This document shows positions 1-11,842 of a DNA stretch of 64,000 nucleotides, in pieces. Numbering within the stretch: the first letter of the stretch is position 1; each line of letters begins with the position of its first letter. The stretch is from Delphinus delphis. Taxonomy: Eukaryota; Chordata; Mammalia; Artiodactyla; Delphinidae. The stretch spans positions 9,200,680 through 9,264,679 of the forward strand of contig NC_082703.1 of NCBI RefSeq assembly GCF_949987515.2, given 5' to 3'. Below the pieces are notes generated by a model that was not told the DNA's origin, searched no databases, and saw only the letters and a list, made by a program, of their open reading frames with translations. The position numbers were made by a program, and so were the translations under genes.

Positions 1-720
1 ACCTGAATACTAAAATAGTAAAACCTGGAATGCATGGAATTACTTGGGAAGCAAGGTCCGGGTGGTCTTGTTTGTAAGAGCTAATTGTTAAATTTTCAGG
101 AATTTTTGCAACCTGATTGTTAAATGCAGTCATTGTTAAAACTTAAATTATAAAAGCTTACAATTAAATAACTTATGTTAAAGGCAAAGGTAATAAATAC
201 TTGAAACTCATTACTTCCTAACTACTTGACAACACTTTACCATTGCCTATGATGCCGAGTATATTTATGTCTGTTGTATCTGTAGAGTGGAAACACTATA
301 CAACAGTGGGTCCTTGTACATCTCTTCCCAAATTTGTGTTCAGTCATATCACATTGGTGGCTTGAACCTGGCCAGAGTATTTACACCACCAAAATCAGGA
401 GACCCAACAAATTGGGGATTGATTTAGTGTTGAAGTTGAAAAAGGTTTCAATTTAATTAATATAACTTACACAAAGATGAGAAGTCATTTTATACTACAT
501 CACATATCAGATTTAATGATGATAAATTTATTAGGGGAGAGCTATTAAATTAGGAGGAAGCCCTAGTTGTCAAATCGTAGTTGAATTGCAGTGGTAGGTT
601 GGCTTCAAATGCAAATATCTGGCAGAGATCAGCAAACGCATTCTATAGGAATCAATTGGCTATAGGAATTTACGATAAAGAGGAACGCGTATTTGTATGA
701 TTATTTGTTAATTGTATGTT
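1..720. other. Unassigned AT-rich intergenic sequence
   Basis: No repeat family, open frame or RNA gene is recognised here. The sequence is AT-rich and lacks long simple repeats. It could hold very old diverged repeats that cannot be recognised by eye. Confidence 0.5.
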
Positions 721-746
721 ATACATCCTTTATATCAGGAAATTTG

Positions 747-778
747 ATTTATATATATATAGTAGTATATATATATAT
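747..778. repeat. Imperfect (TA)n microsatellite
   Basis: Alternating TA runs are broken once by agtag. Such tracts are polymorphic and can extrude hairpins. No other role is indicated. Confidence 0.85.
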
Positions 779-834
779 CCCCAGAGATCAGACTGTTAAA
801 CATTCAACAGGATACCACTGACTCTAGATCCAAG

Positions 835-1025
835 ATGTAATTCTGTGTGAGAAGACTTAGGATGAGGTCCCAACTCAGCCACTGGTTTATGAGATTTGGA
901 AGATCGCTTCTTGGCTTCAGGCTTCCCTTCTGTAAAATGAAGCTATCAGTCGGATGTTCCTGCTTAATAGGATTGCTGTGGGAACAAGTGAAGTAACGGA
1001 TGTAAATGTACTTTAAAAATTTGAG
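835..1025 (+). repeat. MIR SINE, sense
   Basis: The stretch follows the MIR order: a caactcagccactggt segment (the usual gctctgccactt part), then a cttcccttctgtaaaatga segment (usual cctcatctgtaaaatgggg), then a degraded gttgtgaggattaaatgag tail. MIR is an ancient, immobile tRNA-derived SINE shared by mammals. The identification rests on remembered consensus. Confidence 0.72.
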
Positions 1026-1387
1026 TGGACAGGAAATCCAAAGTCCTCGTCTTCATGGACCTTACATCTCTGCGCATTCAGTGAAGATTCCTGGAGAATG
1101 GGAGCTGGAGGCCATCCAGAGGTCACCTGGCCCAGTCGGTCACTTTACAAATAATGAGAGAAGACCACCGAATTGAACTGCTGGGTATGTGCATGAGTGT
1201 GGGCCTGGGGTGTGTATATATCCATTTTTTCCATTCTTAGCTTCAGTAACTTCTAGGGCCAGTTCAATAATATAAGATAATTGGTAAAATAGCATATTTC
1301 AGCAAACTATTCAATGTATAAACCAAGAAATAGCAGTCCGGCACATCACAGGATGGTGATCTAGTTAGCTAAGAGCATTTAAGAAAT

Positions 1388-1745
1388 ACGCTTATATGTT
1401 TAATGTAAAAAAATGATACAAATGCACTTATTCACAAAACATAAATAGAATCATAGGTGTAAAAACAAACTTATGGTTACCAGCGGGGAAAGAGGGCGAG
1501 GGATAAATTGGCAGGTTGGGATTGACACATACACACTACTATATATAAAACATATAAGTAATAAGGACCTACTGTATAGCACAGGGAACTCTACTCAATA
1601 CTCTGTAATGATCTATATGGGAAAAGAGTCTAAAAAAGAGTGGATCTATGTATATGTATAAGTAATTCACTTTGCTGTACAGCAGAAACCAGCACAACAT
1701 TGTCAATCAACTATACTCCAATAAAAATTAAAAAAATAAAAATAA
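1388..1745 (+). mobile_element. L1 3' UTR fragment, 5'-truncated, sense
   Basis: This matches the cetartiodactyl L1 3' end in order: caaacttatggttaccag, a G/A-rich stretch, ggattgacacatacacactac, a block around ggacctactgtatagcac, ttcactttgctgtacagc, and aactatactccaataaaaat followed by an A-rich tail. Only the 3' UTR remains, as expected after 5' truncation. The flanks share an imperfect agaaata duplication near 1381 and 1748. A related copy lies at 52339 and antisense at 25754. Confidence 0.88.
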
Positions 1746-3670
1746 AGAAATAACTATACTAACACAGCTTCTAAAAAGTTACAGTGCAGGGTTGCTTTTT
1801 CAGGATCTTTGACACTAGAAAAATTTAATATTTAAATTATAAGAAACAAAGTGCACATCGGAGTTATCTGATTCAAGGTAAATATCTCTTCCCAACTCCA
1901 GTCTGAATATTAAAATCTCTTTCAATATTAGGATTCAACACTCACAGTGATTCAGCTTGTCTGATTCAAAAGATTTTTCTTTGCTTTGTAAAAATCTTTT
2001 ATCCTGTACAATTTTGTAAGTAGACATTAATTCTTATGTGCACAATAATTCAGTGCATCCCTGATAGGGAAAAAGTCTGCATCGACCAGCTGATGTACAT
2101 TGTATGACTTTGTACCCAGTATGTCCTGAATTTTGTTGCAATCTTTTTAAACACCTCGACCAAGAGGCTACTCGATCTCACTGAAATATAGACACATCCA
2201 TACCTCAAAGAGACTATATTATCTCCCGGTAAGCACTGATTGATGTGTGAATTAAATGTGTGTGAATATGAATGAGATAAGGGATGATGTAAAAAAAAAA
2301 AAAGCTTCCTGCAGCTTTTGCATGGTTCATTTCCAATAGCTCCACCAAAAAAAAAAAACCCCAAAAAACTGGGATAAATTCCTGAGTTGCTACTGGGGGG
2401 TTTCCTTTTGCCCAAAGGAACAAGGTCCTCAGACTCTTAATTCTAGTAGATGAAACTCTGTCTATAGTCATAAATTCTCTTATTATTCATAGGTGATTTT
2501 CATTAGATATCCCCTGCTTTGAAGAAGGATTGCCCCACAGTCACCCCCGCCCCAAATAAAAACCACATCTAGTGTAATTTCCCACTTACTTAATTTCTTT
2601 TGCCTATTTGAGGCTAAGCATCTAGTTATTGCATTAACAAGCTGGAACCTGATTACATTTCAGGCTTTCTCCTCCTCTAATGATTTCAGGTAATATAGAG
2701 GTAGAAGAGAATATGATTAATGACAGAGAATCATTTCAACACTTCAGAGTTTATTAATCAAGTGTTTGATACACTGGGACTGGAACTGGAATGCCAAATT
2801 GCAGGTGCTCATGCGCCATTTCTAAATGAATCTTAACACATGTAAATCCACTGTTCGTGACGATGTAATTATAGAATGATGATAGAATGACTTGGAGCCA
2901 ATTTGAGGTCTGCTCATTGGCTGTCAGAGTTTATTCCTGATTCACTCAGACTTCACTCACCACTGGGGCCCTGGGAAAGAGCTATTCCGTGTTCAATCTC
3001 CTGTAAAGTTTCCCGTTTTGTGTTTTTTCCCCTTTAACCCAAGTCACGAGGGAATACTGGCACTCAGAACAAACTCGGTGCAAAACAAGCAGTGAGGTTA
3101 ATGGAAAATAAGCCAAAAGGATGTGAATATGGTTAAATAGTTTGCCCTCGTGTTGATGGACCTCATCTGGCCTGGCTCTTCTCAATAAGAAAAAAGTTAT
3201 AAATCAGTGACAGTTCCACCATTTATGCCCCAAAGACTCCCATGAAAGAAAGCCTTCCCAGGGGAATTCCCCATCTGTCTCCCAACTAAGTTATTTTTAG
3301 TTTATTTGATTTTGTGGTGATCAGGGTAGATACGCTCAAATCCCTTGTTATTTCATGGCACCGAAAAGCGATTTTGAATTTCTGTAGATTTTCCCAATTG
3401 TGGGGAGTAAAAATATCATAAAGCCCCAGTCTTCATGAGTCTTGCCTCATCTAACCCTAGAGTCACGGCCGGCTTCACTTTAGGGGAATCCAGGTTAAAG
3501 GGATGCTCAAATCGCAAAGCAAAAATCAAGTTTCACTCCAAGACTATCTTAAACCATTATACTTGATGGATTTCCAAAATCATCAGAATTTTCTTTTTTT
3601 TTCTTTTGTTTGCCCGTGGAGGGGTGCAGCAAATTTCTACCCAAATATTTTTGTTTGAAAAAAGTCCAAC
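1746..3670. other. Unassigned non-coding sequence
   Basis: No repeat or gene is confidently recognised. Two A-runs occur near 2291-2304 and 2346-2358, with no element upstream that I can name. The short open frames here have no recognisable domain. Confidence 0.45.
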
Positions 3671-3671
3671 T

Positions 3672-3777
3672 AAAGTTCTGACCTAAGTCTACACCTGAAG
3701 CTCATAATAAAGTTCTGACCTAAGTCTACACCTGACCTAAGTTCTGACCTAAGTCTACACCTGAAGCTCATAATAAA
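3672..3777. repeat. Short tandem duplication, about 2.7 units
   Basis: The block ttctgacctaagtctacacc recurs with starts at 3676, 3713 and 3742. The first and third units also share the downstream gaagctcataataaa; the middle unit is cut short. Near-identity of the units indicates recent slippage or unequal exchange. Confidence 0.9.
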
Positions 3778-5978
3778 ATGTCCCGTTATTTTACATCCTT
3801 TGCAGAAATACATGACTAATGACAACAGACTTTGGTGCTTCAACCACAAATAGTTTCAAAATTAAAAATTAGATGTCACTTCCGCATGCTATATCTCCAG
3901 ACATATTTAGCTTCTTCAGTGAACTGGTTATTAAGAAAATGCTTGCCTCTGTAGCAGACTATGGTATGTCTGGACTTCCATCATGTACAGCAATAGAAAG
4001 AGATCCTGTAGAGCCTTGGATGATGGGGTTACCGATTCTCAGGGTTTCAGTTCCATCCGTAGTGTCCAAATAGGTGACAACTTAATAAGACAGAGGAAAA
4101 ATCATTGAAATCAGTCATTTATTTACAATTTGAAAAGAGTTCACCCTGCTCTTAGTCTTATTGCTTTACAGCATCACAAAATGCTGTTCTTCTCAGGCTG
4201 TTACAAAAGGGTCTTTCCTAGGCAGGTGTCTGCAAAGACACCTTGTATCTGCCCAAGTCCTGAGGGAAAAACCTCAGGCCACGTGCCAAGTATTGCCACT
4301 GAGTTTCTATTGAACTGCCAGACACAAAGTAAGATAAAGCTTGTTCCCAGGAGTTTTCTGAATCCCTCCTATAAACAGATCCCTGATGAATCCATAAATC
4401 CTTTAGAATAGTCTTATCCAGATGTTTTACTATAAATTCCTAATTGCGGAAATGTTTTTTAAGGATTCAGTGTATATATGTGTATAAATAAGCAAATATG
4501 TAGGTGATATAAATATGCTATTGAATATGTACATTAAAAATAAACTCTAAGGTAGAAATTTAATGGAATGAGCTTGAAGCGACCTATAAATAGCAATTAT
4601 AGTGTCTCCCTCCCATTTCCCACGCCAAGTGTTGTCCCTGGGGTAATAATAATGCAAGTGGAGACCCTCAACACAGCTTCCAATTTTAAGCAGAAAGCCC
4701 TGCTAAAACAGAGAAGTAAGCCAAGACCACTGCAACGAAACCTTCCTCTCCGTTAAACACGTGTTTGTTAATTTAGGAATATGACTGCTGTTCTCTGTAC
4801 GTACTTCATTTCCTGAGTGCAGTTTTCTTCCTACATGGTCTGTTTTTCTCATCTTTATTCCTTCTTGCCTAAACATCCCATGTAAACACTCAGAGTCTCT
4901 TCCCTTGGAAAATCAAGTTATGCTTAGCCCCGTACCTCAGGAAACTTGGGGACTGTGTTTCCTTTTCGGCGGCCTTAACAATATAAACGCCCCTTTGATT
5001 CACATCGCACTCCTGTAGGAGGTGATAAAAAGGAAGATGTGCGACATCTGCCTGGGTTTCCCAGCTGAACATCACAAGCAGCTGTTGCAGCAGGGCTGGA
5101 AGAACAGCTTCTGAACAAAAGTGCCGTGAATAGTATTTCTACAGCCCCTGAGAGACTGTGGAGGTGGTATGCTAGCATCAGTTATTTTACGGCTGAATTA
5201 TCCAGCTTGAAAATTATTCAATGTCGTATTTCCTTTTCTCTCCTGTTGCCTCCCTAATGTCACTTAATTTAATCCCTTCACCAGCATGTGGCTAGAGGAT
5301 GGGAAGGAAAATCCTCATCAGCCAATGTGACTGCGTTGCATTACCTGGGCCTGTCTAATCTTGGCCGCTTCCAGTATGTGCAAAGCTCTGTGCTAAATTA
5401 TAAGCTGTTTGTTTAATAAAAATTAAGTAGAAATAATCACAAAAATGTGTGATGCACGCTTGGACTATATTAATAAGTATGTACCTGGAAAAAAAAAAAA
5501 AAACCCAGCTACTCCCATAGATAAGAACTAGTAAAACCACTTTAACAGAGACTTAACTTTGTTGATTTTACTGGATGGAGAGATTTACCTCAAACAATGT
5601 AAATTTCTTAAATACTTTTTGGTCTTCAAATAGGTCCCTTGGGCATTTTCAGGAGACCTGCAGCCTCTGGTTCTCTTTCTCAGGCCTCTTTCCTTTCTCT
5701 CTTCTTTATCCTAACCTTTTAGGCAGTAACAACAAATACCCCTCATTTCCTTCTTAAAAGCAGTTTTGTTCTTTTCACCACTTAGCCCCACATGTAGGTA
5801 GCTGATGTCTCTGTTAAAGATACTTTGATTTGGAAAAACCCAAGTTGAAGCCAGAAGGACCCCAGATCTCAATGGTTTATCCTCCAAATCTTCCCACTCG
5901 CCATCTCTCTTATGGTCACACACCATGCAGGCTTCTCAGAGGCTCCGCCAAAGACAAGTCCAAGGCCACTGGAGGAGC
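3778..5978. other. Unassigned non-coding sequence
   Basis: No repeat family or gene is recognised. The only low-complexity element is an A-run near 5490-5504. Open frames here reach only about 94 codons and show no known motif. Confidence 0.45.
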
Positions 5979-6189
5979 TTTTTTTTTTTTTTTTTTGCGG
6001 TACGCGGGCCTCTCACTGTTGTGGCCTCTCCCGTTGCGGAGCACGGGCTCCGGACGCGCAGGCTCAGCGGCCATGGCTCACGGGCCCAGCCGCTCCGCGG
6101 CATGTGGGATCTTCCCAGACTGGGGCACGAACCTGCGTCCCCTTCATCGGCAGGCGGACTCTCAACCACTGCGCCACCAGAGAAGCCCC
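5979..6189 (-). mobile_element. CHR SINE (young cetacean type), antisense
   Basis: A poly(T) tract at 5979-5996 is followed by the reverse complement of the CHR unit, ending in the reversed gggcttct head. The element derives from a tRNA(Glu)-like sequence, is transcribed by RNA polymerase III and is mobilised by L1. Box B on the minus strand reads ggttcgtgccc, the young-type variant. An imperfect duplication, ggaggagctttt on the left and ggagtagctttt on the right, marks the insertion. Confidence 0.95.
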
Positions 6190-7901
6190 GGAGTAGCTTT
6201 TGACTGTCTCTTTATGGATCAACAAGTGACAGTGTTCTCTTCCTCGTCACCTTGATCTTTCCTGTGCTTCCACGCGCTGCTCGTTTCCGTCTTCCTTTAG
6301 TATACACTGATACGGTCTGTTCGGTGAGAGGCCACTTATTTTGTCCTACTGCATTCGCATAATCCTCATTTGAGGTGAGACAGGAGGATGTGTGAACGAT
6401 TCAATTTAAAGCCCCTGGTGTTTTGCTAAAAGGTGTTGCAGGATGATACCACCACACATGTTTAAGTGTGTTTAAAATTAAGTGTTTAGACTTTTCCAAA
6501 TGTCTTTTCCACTTTTTCAATTTTCCGTAAAGCTTAATCATATAATATACACAAAAATCCTGGAAGGAAGGGTTAATTTTTTCCCCTATCCACTGATAAA
6601 AAATCATGTAATCAGGAAAAGTAAGCTACATAATACATCATGGAATTAATAAGTAATTATACCAGCGCCTGAGTCCAGATTTCTTCACTTTATCTATTAA
6701 TACTATACTATTCTGCAAAGGTAATTACAATCTCTAACTCACATCTTCCTTGAGATACCTCACTCTGCCGTCCCCACCTTTGGAAAGAAAGAAGAATGAA
6801 GTCTCAAGCCAGGTGTAAGCTGAACCCTGAAATCAACAACTCAAAGCTGCATAAAGCCCATCCTTTGGGGCTGATTGCATCAACAATGGCATGGGAAAGA
6901 CTCAGACCAATGAGGACTCACCCCGAGCTGGGGCCTTCCTCAAGCCATCTTTCTGTTTCAAAATAGAAAGTTAGTGAAATAGATTTAGGAGAGTCAACTA
7001 GTGCCCGCTACAAAATCTCTGTGTTCATGGGAAGAAACTGCAGCTTGAGTGTGGGTACAGCAGATGGAAACCCACTGTCCCTACAGCAGCATGAAGCTAT
7101 GCCATCTCCTGATGGCTCCTTCCCAATCTTACATCAACCCCGCAGAAGAGACTTGTATGTATGGGGTGTTTTGCCAGGCACCAAGGCTTGATAGCAACCA
7201 CATAGGCATCATTTTAGAAGAGTGTGAATTCTCGGGGGGAAGTCAGAGCAGTTGGTTAATGTACAGAAGGAACTGGGGGTGGGGGTGTGGATGGAAAGGA
7301 TAACATTTGTCAGAACACAGAAAATCTTCAAATGCTCTTCTTTTTGAGCCAGAGTGAGGAACGTGAACAGATTGAAGCACAAACCAACGCCGTACTGTTA
7401 ATTCACAGCCAGACTCTTAACTTGAGATGTGTAGAGCGTGCAAGGAGGAGAGTCTGAATTCATTTCTGCTCTTTTTGCTATCCTCATCCGCCAAAGAAGA
7501 TCACTGCCGACCTCATCCTCACTTCCGTTTTCAGGTACTCAGAAGATTCATGTTTGTCCAAACATCAGTAAGCTCATGCTGGGGAAACAACGACTTAAAA
7601 GAATGGATCGTATTCATGTTTGGCTGACATTTCCTCACGTTTTCCCAAATTTGTGAAATTTCTTTCTAAAAACGCATTTGCATTATTCTAAGTTTCTGAT
7701 GCCTCTTATATGCGAATTACTTGGGGTGACTCATTCTCTATTTGGTCTCTCAGTTATCTGGAAAGTAGTGAGCTTCAGAACCCCATCTCAAATATTAAAA
7801 TTGTTGGTGTACAGGGCTCTGTGTGCTAATAACACATTGGTGTTTTAGAGGGATACCTTCTAAGAAAGACAAGGACAATTAATGCAATATTTTACCAAGT
7901 G
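6190..7901. other. Unassigned non-coding sequence
   Basis: No repeat or gene is confidently recognised. A G-rich stretch near 7270-7290 (gggggtgggggtgtgg) is the only compositional feature. Confidence 0.45.
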
Positions 7902-7947
7902 AAAAGTTAATCTCTCCTAAAAAAAAAAAAAAAAGTTAATCTCTCCT
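7902..7947 (+). mobile_element. Bare poly(A) insertion flanked by a direct duplication
   Basis: The 17 bases aaaagttaatctctcct occur at 7902-7918 and again at 7931-7947, separated only by A residues. This is what L1-type target-primed reverse transcription leaves when only the poly(A) tail is copied. The left duplication starts with aaaa, as expected near an L1 endonuclease nick. Local tandem duplication with A-run growth is the alternative. Confidence 0.65.
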
Positions 7948-7998
7948 AAAAGTTGTCATGGTCTGAAAATGAAAGTAGATTCAAGAGTGCTTTGGCTC

Positions 7999-8206
7999 GG
8001 GCTTCCCTGGTGGCGCAGTGGTTGAGAGTCCACCTGCCAATGCAGGGGACGCGGGTTCGTGCCCCAGTCCGGGAAGATCCCACATGTCGCGGAGCGGCTG
8101 GGCCCGTGAGCCATGACCGCTGAGCTTGCGCGTCCGGAGCTTGTGCTCCGCAACGGGAGAGGCCACAACAGTGAGAGGCCCGCGTACCGCAAAAAAAAAA
8201 AAAAAA
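7999..8206 (+). mobile_element. CHR SINE (young cetacean type), sense
   Basis: The full unit runs from gggcttccctggtggcgcag (box A region) through box B ggttcgtgcccc to cgcgtaccgc and a 16-A tail. A perfect 16-base target duplication, aagagtgctttggctc, lies at 7983-7998 and 8205-8220. The perfect duplication and low divergence indicate recent insertion. Confidence 0.97.
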
Positions 8207-8444
8207 GAGTGCTTTGGCTCAATGATGTGCAGATGTTCAATGATGAACTTCCTTAGATGTGAAGAAAGAGGTTAAGACGTCAGGAATTCTAATCCCATTA
8301 CAAAACCAATATATCCTGTTTTTACTGGTCTATAGATAAGGGTTCTCTGAAAGATTTCAATTGGTAAAAAGAATTCCAAAGCTTAAAAACATTGGAAACA
8401 CCAATATAGCTAAATTCCTTCCTATTAGCTACACAAAGAACTAA

Positions 8445-9030
8445 AGGACAGCTAATTCATTTTCCCTGTCATTGTCACTTTCTGATATAAAACCTTCAGT
8501 AGCTCTGTATTGCCTAATTAATTAGGTTAAAGTTCCTCATTAAAGCATTCAAAGCTCTTCATCATCTTTTCAACGGTATCTGCTATATTCTCTTACCCTT
8601 ATGTTCCAACCAACCTAGACTTCTTCCCCCAGAACAAGCTTCTCAGTAACCCACTTTCCTGTTCTTGTCTTTTCTCATGCTATTTCCTGAGCATGTCATG
8701 GACTCCCAGGGAGCTGCTTCTCCTTGTTCATATCAGCTAGTCCTTTATTCCCAGTTTACATGTTACTTCTGCATAATACCTGTCTGTACCTTCCAGCAAG
8801 CTACTTTCCTTCCTCCCAGCGGACTTCCCCAGCACTCTTTACACCTTAATGGCATCTCATAATCTCTTTTATTAATCTTTTTTTTTAACTTGTCTTATTT
8901 TCGAATTCATTCTTTTGTTGTTGTTCATTCATTTTATTTCATCCATTTCAAAGTGAGTCTCTGCATTACTGTATGTCTTCCAGAACCTTGAGCACAAATG
9001 ATGCTCAGTCAATTGAGGTTGAAATTAAGA
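8445..9030 (+). repeat. L2 LINE 3' region, sense, degraded
   Basis: The order of motifs follows the L2 3' part: agttcctcattaaagcattc then aagctcttcatcatctt (usual aaggcccttcatgatctggcc), later pyrimidine-rich sequence, and a worn ccagaaccttgagcac plus ctcagtcaattgagg end. L2 is an ancient, extinct mammalian LINE. Confidence 0.6.
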
Positions 9031-9194
9031 CATAAGGTTGGCCTGGGTGGATCATTTGTGAGATTGAATTTGGCTTTCCTTCCATCCTGGAGAAAATCTA
9101 ATATTTCCTGATTATGCAGCCACTTCTCAGTCTTCTTGGTACAATAAATGTTCTCTTTCTACTTTCTCTTGGAGTTGCCATTCCACTCATAGAG

Positions 9195-9645
9195 GAAGCA
9201 GAAATAATCATTATCTATAAATATATACTCATCTCCTACCACTCTCAGCCACCCTCACTGTTATAGACACACTGACCTCATTGCTATTCTGTGAACAGAA
9301 ACACAACATTTATTTTTGCCTCAGGGCCTTTGCAATTTTCCTCTCTGCGTGGTTGTTTTTCACCTTTGGGTCAGCCAAATCACCGCTCTTGCAACACAGC
9401 CTCAAAGAGGCTTTTGCTAACACCTTACCGCAAGAGATACCCTGTTATTCTCCATCCCCATTATTCTGGCCTATTCTACTTAACCTTATACGATATCATA
9501 TGTTTAAATGGATTTATTGTCTGACCTAGCTAGAACTTAAGTTCCATGAAGGCAAGGACTTAGCCTTGTTTACTGATACGACTCCAGCACTGGGACAGCA
9601 CCTGGTATAAAAGAAGAGTTCAATAAATATTTAAGTAAATGGAGA
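9195..9645 (+). repeat. L2 LINE 3' end, sense
   Basis: Recognisable L2 segments occur in order: acactgacctcattgct, gcctcagggcctttgcaat, ctcaaagaggcttttgc, and the diagnostic 3' end gaacttaagttccatgaagg...caaggact, gcacctggtataaa and gttcaataaatattt. This and the copy at 8445 may be parts of one element or two separate insertions. Confidence 0.8.
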
Positions 9646-9679
9646 ACTGAAGAAATTAACATATGGAGACCTTCAGAGG

Positions 9680-9800
9680 GGCGGTGTGATTTTTCAGAAA
9701 GAACACTAGACTGGGAGAGAGAAGATCTGAATTCCGGGTCCTGTTTTGTCTTTAACCAAAAAGTGAACTAAGTTAATGCTTTAATTTTAATCGTCTATAA
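9680..9800 (+). repeat. Possible MIR-type SINE fragment
   Basis: gaacactagactgggag followed by agaagatctgaattcc resembles the MIR or MIR3 section around tggattgggagtcaggagac. The remainder is too diverged for certainty. Confidence 0.35.
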
Positions 9801-9829
9801 ATGATGTTTTCTTTTTTAAACACTGAGAA

Positions 9830-10580
9830 AATAAGACAAAAAAAGATACAAATTTTCAAATCTAAGTTTCTATTCTTTTTAAACCCATTGCTGCTTCTTC
9901 AGTGAGATCCATGGTATCTCCTTATACAATGAAGACTTCCTTGTAGGCTGTTGGCATACACTGGGGGAAGTCAGCTTTCAGAAAACATTGTGACATAGAC
10001 AAGAAGTGACCAGGATTCACCCCGGAGCTATTGATATGTGTGGAGCAGCTTAATGAAATGACAGCTCTTGTTTTGTAATGCAGCTAATGGACTTGACAAG
10101 AATCACAGTTTCCACACAAGGACACCAGCAGTCCAAATAATGAGTCTTTAACTCACTCACCAGGATGGTCATATCCTCCAAATGTGTTTGTTAGGAGCTA
10201 TATTGAGCCAAATGCTTAATAAATTCAATGATCTTTTCACTAAGTACGTTAGTAGTGCCCGGCTATGATCTTGTTGAATTGTATTTGTTGTGTTTAAGCA
10301 ATTAGAAATAGGGCAATTGTTCCAAGGAAGTGGGAGGGAATGGGAAACCAGAACTAATTGTTTGCTTTTCTGAACTGGGATGGGGCAACCGACTTAACTG
10401 GGATGCAAAGCCAATTACAAAATCCATTTAAGTGTAACAAATGAAGGTCTGAAAGACTAAACCACTAATTAAGGTTAGGAACATTACATTTAAAAGGGTG
10501 ACCATTTAGCTTTAGTCCGGTGATGCATATCTCTTGCCAAGTAAATTGGCAATAGAATTTTGGGAAGAAGACCTTGCTAG
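9830..10580. other. Repeat-poor stretch, candidate conserved non-coding element
   Basis: No recognisable repeat is present. Homeodomain-type cores occur at 10300-10306 (caattag) and 10464-10472 (ctaattaag), with SOX-like caattgttcc near 10314. Lack of transposons and clustering of such motifs suggest regulatory constraint, but conservation itself cannot be judged from one sequence. Confidence 0.3.
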
Positions 10581-11594
10581 AACTCTGAAGTACTAACATG
10601 AGGCTAGAGCAGGAGGCATGAAACTAAGCCGTCTAACTTTCAGAGGCTTTCTTGACTTCCTGACTGACTCTCAGCGTCAGGAATTTCTTACTATGCACGT
10701 TACTGCTGGCCTATAGGTCAAGGACTTGAAAAACGCAGACATCAAGCAAGGCAGAATTAAATAGAAACTGGTATCGAGACTCAGGGCTAAAGTTCTGTGT
10801 TTTTAGGCTCTCCGGGTATTATTGCCAGGCAGACACACTTCAAAGTACAAGGTTTCTGAATATGGCTAATTTGATTGTCCACCTCTTTCCTGTGAGCAAC
10901 TACTGTTAAGTCAGCACAGACTGTTCTGCTGCTCTGTATTTCACCTTCTCGGCACTCAGAAATATCACACATTCTCTAGGGAGCCCAGGGTTGAATTCTA
11001 TAACGTCTTTCTTCCCTCCCAAACAGCTGACTCTTTTTCCATCCTTTCCCTACGGTACCCTCACCGTGATTACTCACGCATCCTATTCCCTTTGCTCAAG
11101 AAGCAGCTCTTTCTGTGATGGCAAGAGACTAATACGCCGATACTAGTCCTGATAATTTACGTGAGGCTAATATGTTTGTTTCCAGAAAAACACAAAGCCT
11201 TAACATCAATAACATCAAACATATTAAATTTTATGACAAAAGGAAAATTTGAAGGTCATTTATTCTAGAACCTTCCTTGTTACCCACAATAAACCTGAAT
11301 ACCAAGAATGTGGCTATTCTGACCATGGTGACACAGTGCTCTTTCCAGTAACCCATACTGACACCTTACCAAGACATAAGGTTAGAATATTAGGCTTTTA
11401 GAATATTTGATTTTTAGACTTCCTGGTAGGATTGAAGGAAGGACAAGCATTTCAGTGTCCCTTAGAGCTCCCTCATTGCCTCTGTTAATGTATGAGTAAG
11501 AACAACACTACTGTTAGCAGACATACATCATTACAAGTATAGTAAGGACTTAACATGCCTCAAGACACATCATATAACTGGCAGGAGAGCAACG
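10581..11594. other. Unassigned non-coding sequence
   Basis: No repeat family, RNA gene or plausible exon is recognised in this stretch. Confidence 0.45.
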
Positions 11595-11750
11595 TGCTAG
11601 AAAGAAGCATGGCTTTGCGGGCCAGCTAGCCCTGAGTTTCCATGCTGGCTTCACCATTTTCTTGAAGAGCTGTTTACCCTCCCTTCATCTTCATTTCTTT
11701 ATATGTAGAGATAATAATTCCCACATTTCAGTAATATCGTGAGAATGAAA
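11595..11750 (+). repeat. MIR SINE, sense, degraded
   Basis: Motifs line up with MIR: gcatggctttgcgggcc (usual gggctctggagcc), tccatgctggcttcacc (usual cccagctctgccac), ttcatttctttatatgtagagataataattcc and a worn gtgagaatgaaagg. The order and spacing fit. Confidence 0.6.
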
Positions 11751-11842
11751 GGTATATACATAGGCATACTAATATACACACGTATATAAGCCAACACGTG
11801 TCTATATAAATACATACACATGTATGTACACACATTTGACAA
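11751..11842. repeat. AT/CA-rich simple repeat
   Basis: Imperfect tatacatac, acacac and tatata motifs alternate throughout. No gene is implied. A separate short (CA)n run lies near 12104-12120. Confidence 0.7.

Noticed and set aside
5912..6255. Recurring open frames of 60-140 codons with the same peptide around MAHGPSRSAACGIFPD, found at every young SINE
   Set aside because: These are translations of the CHR SINE in different frames. They look like a multicopy protein family only because the SINE is repeated.
8003..8075. tRNA gene calls at the CHR SINE heads
   Set aside because: The SINE head derives from a tRNA and keeps A and B boxes, but the cloverleaf is not maintained and each copy is followed by the SINE body and poly(A).
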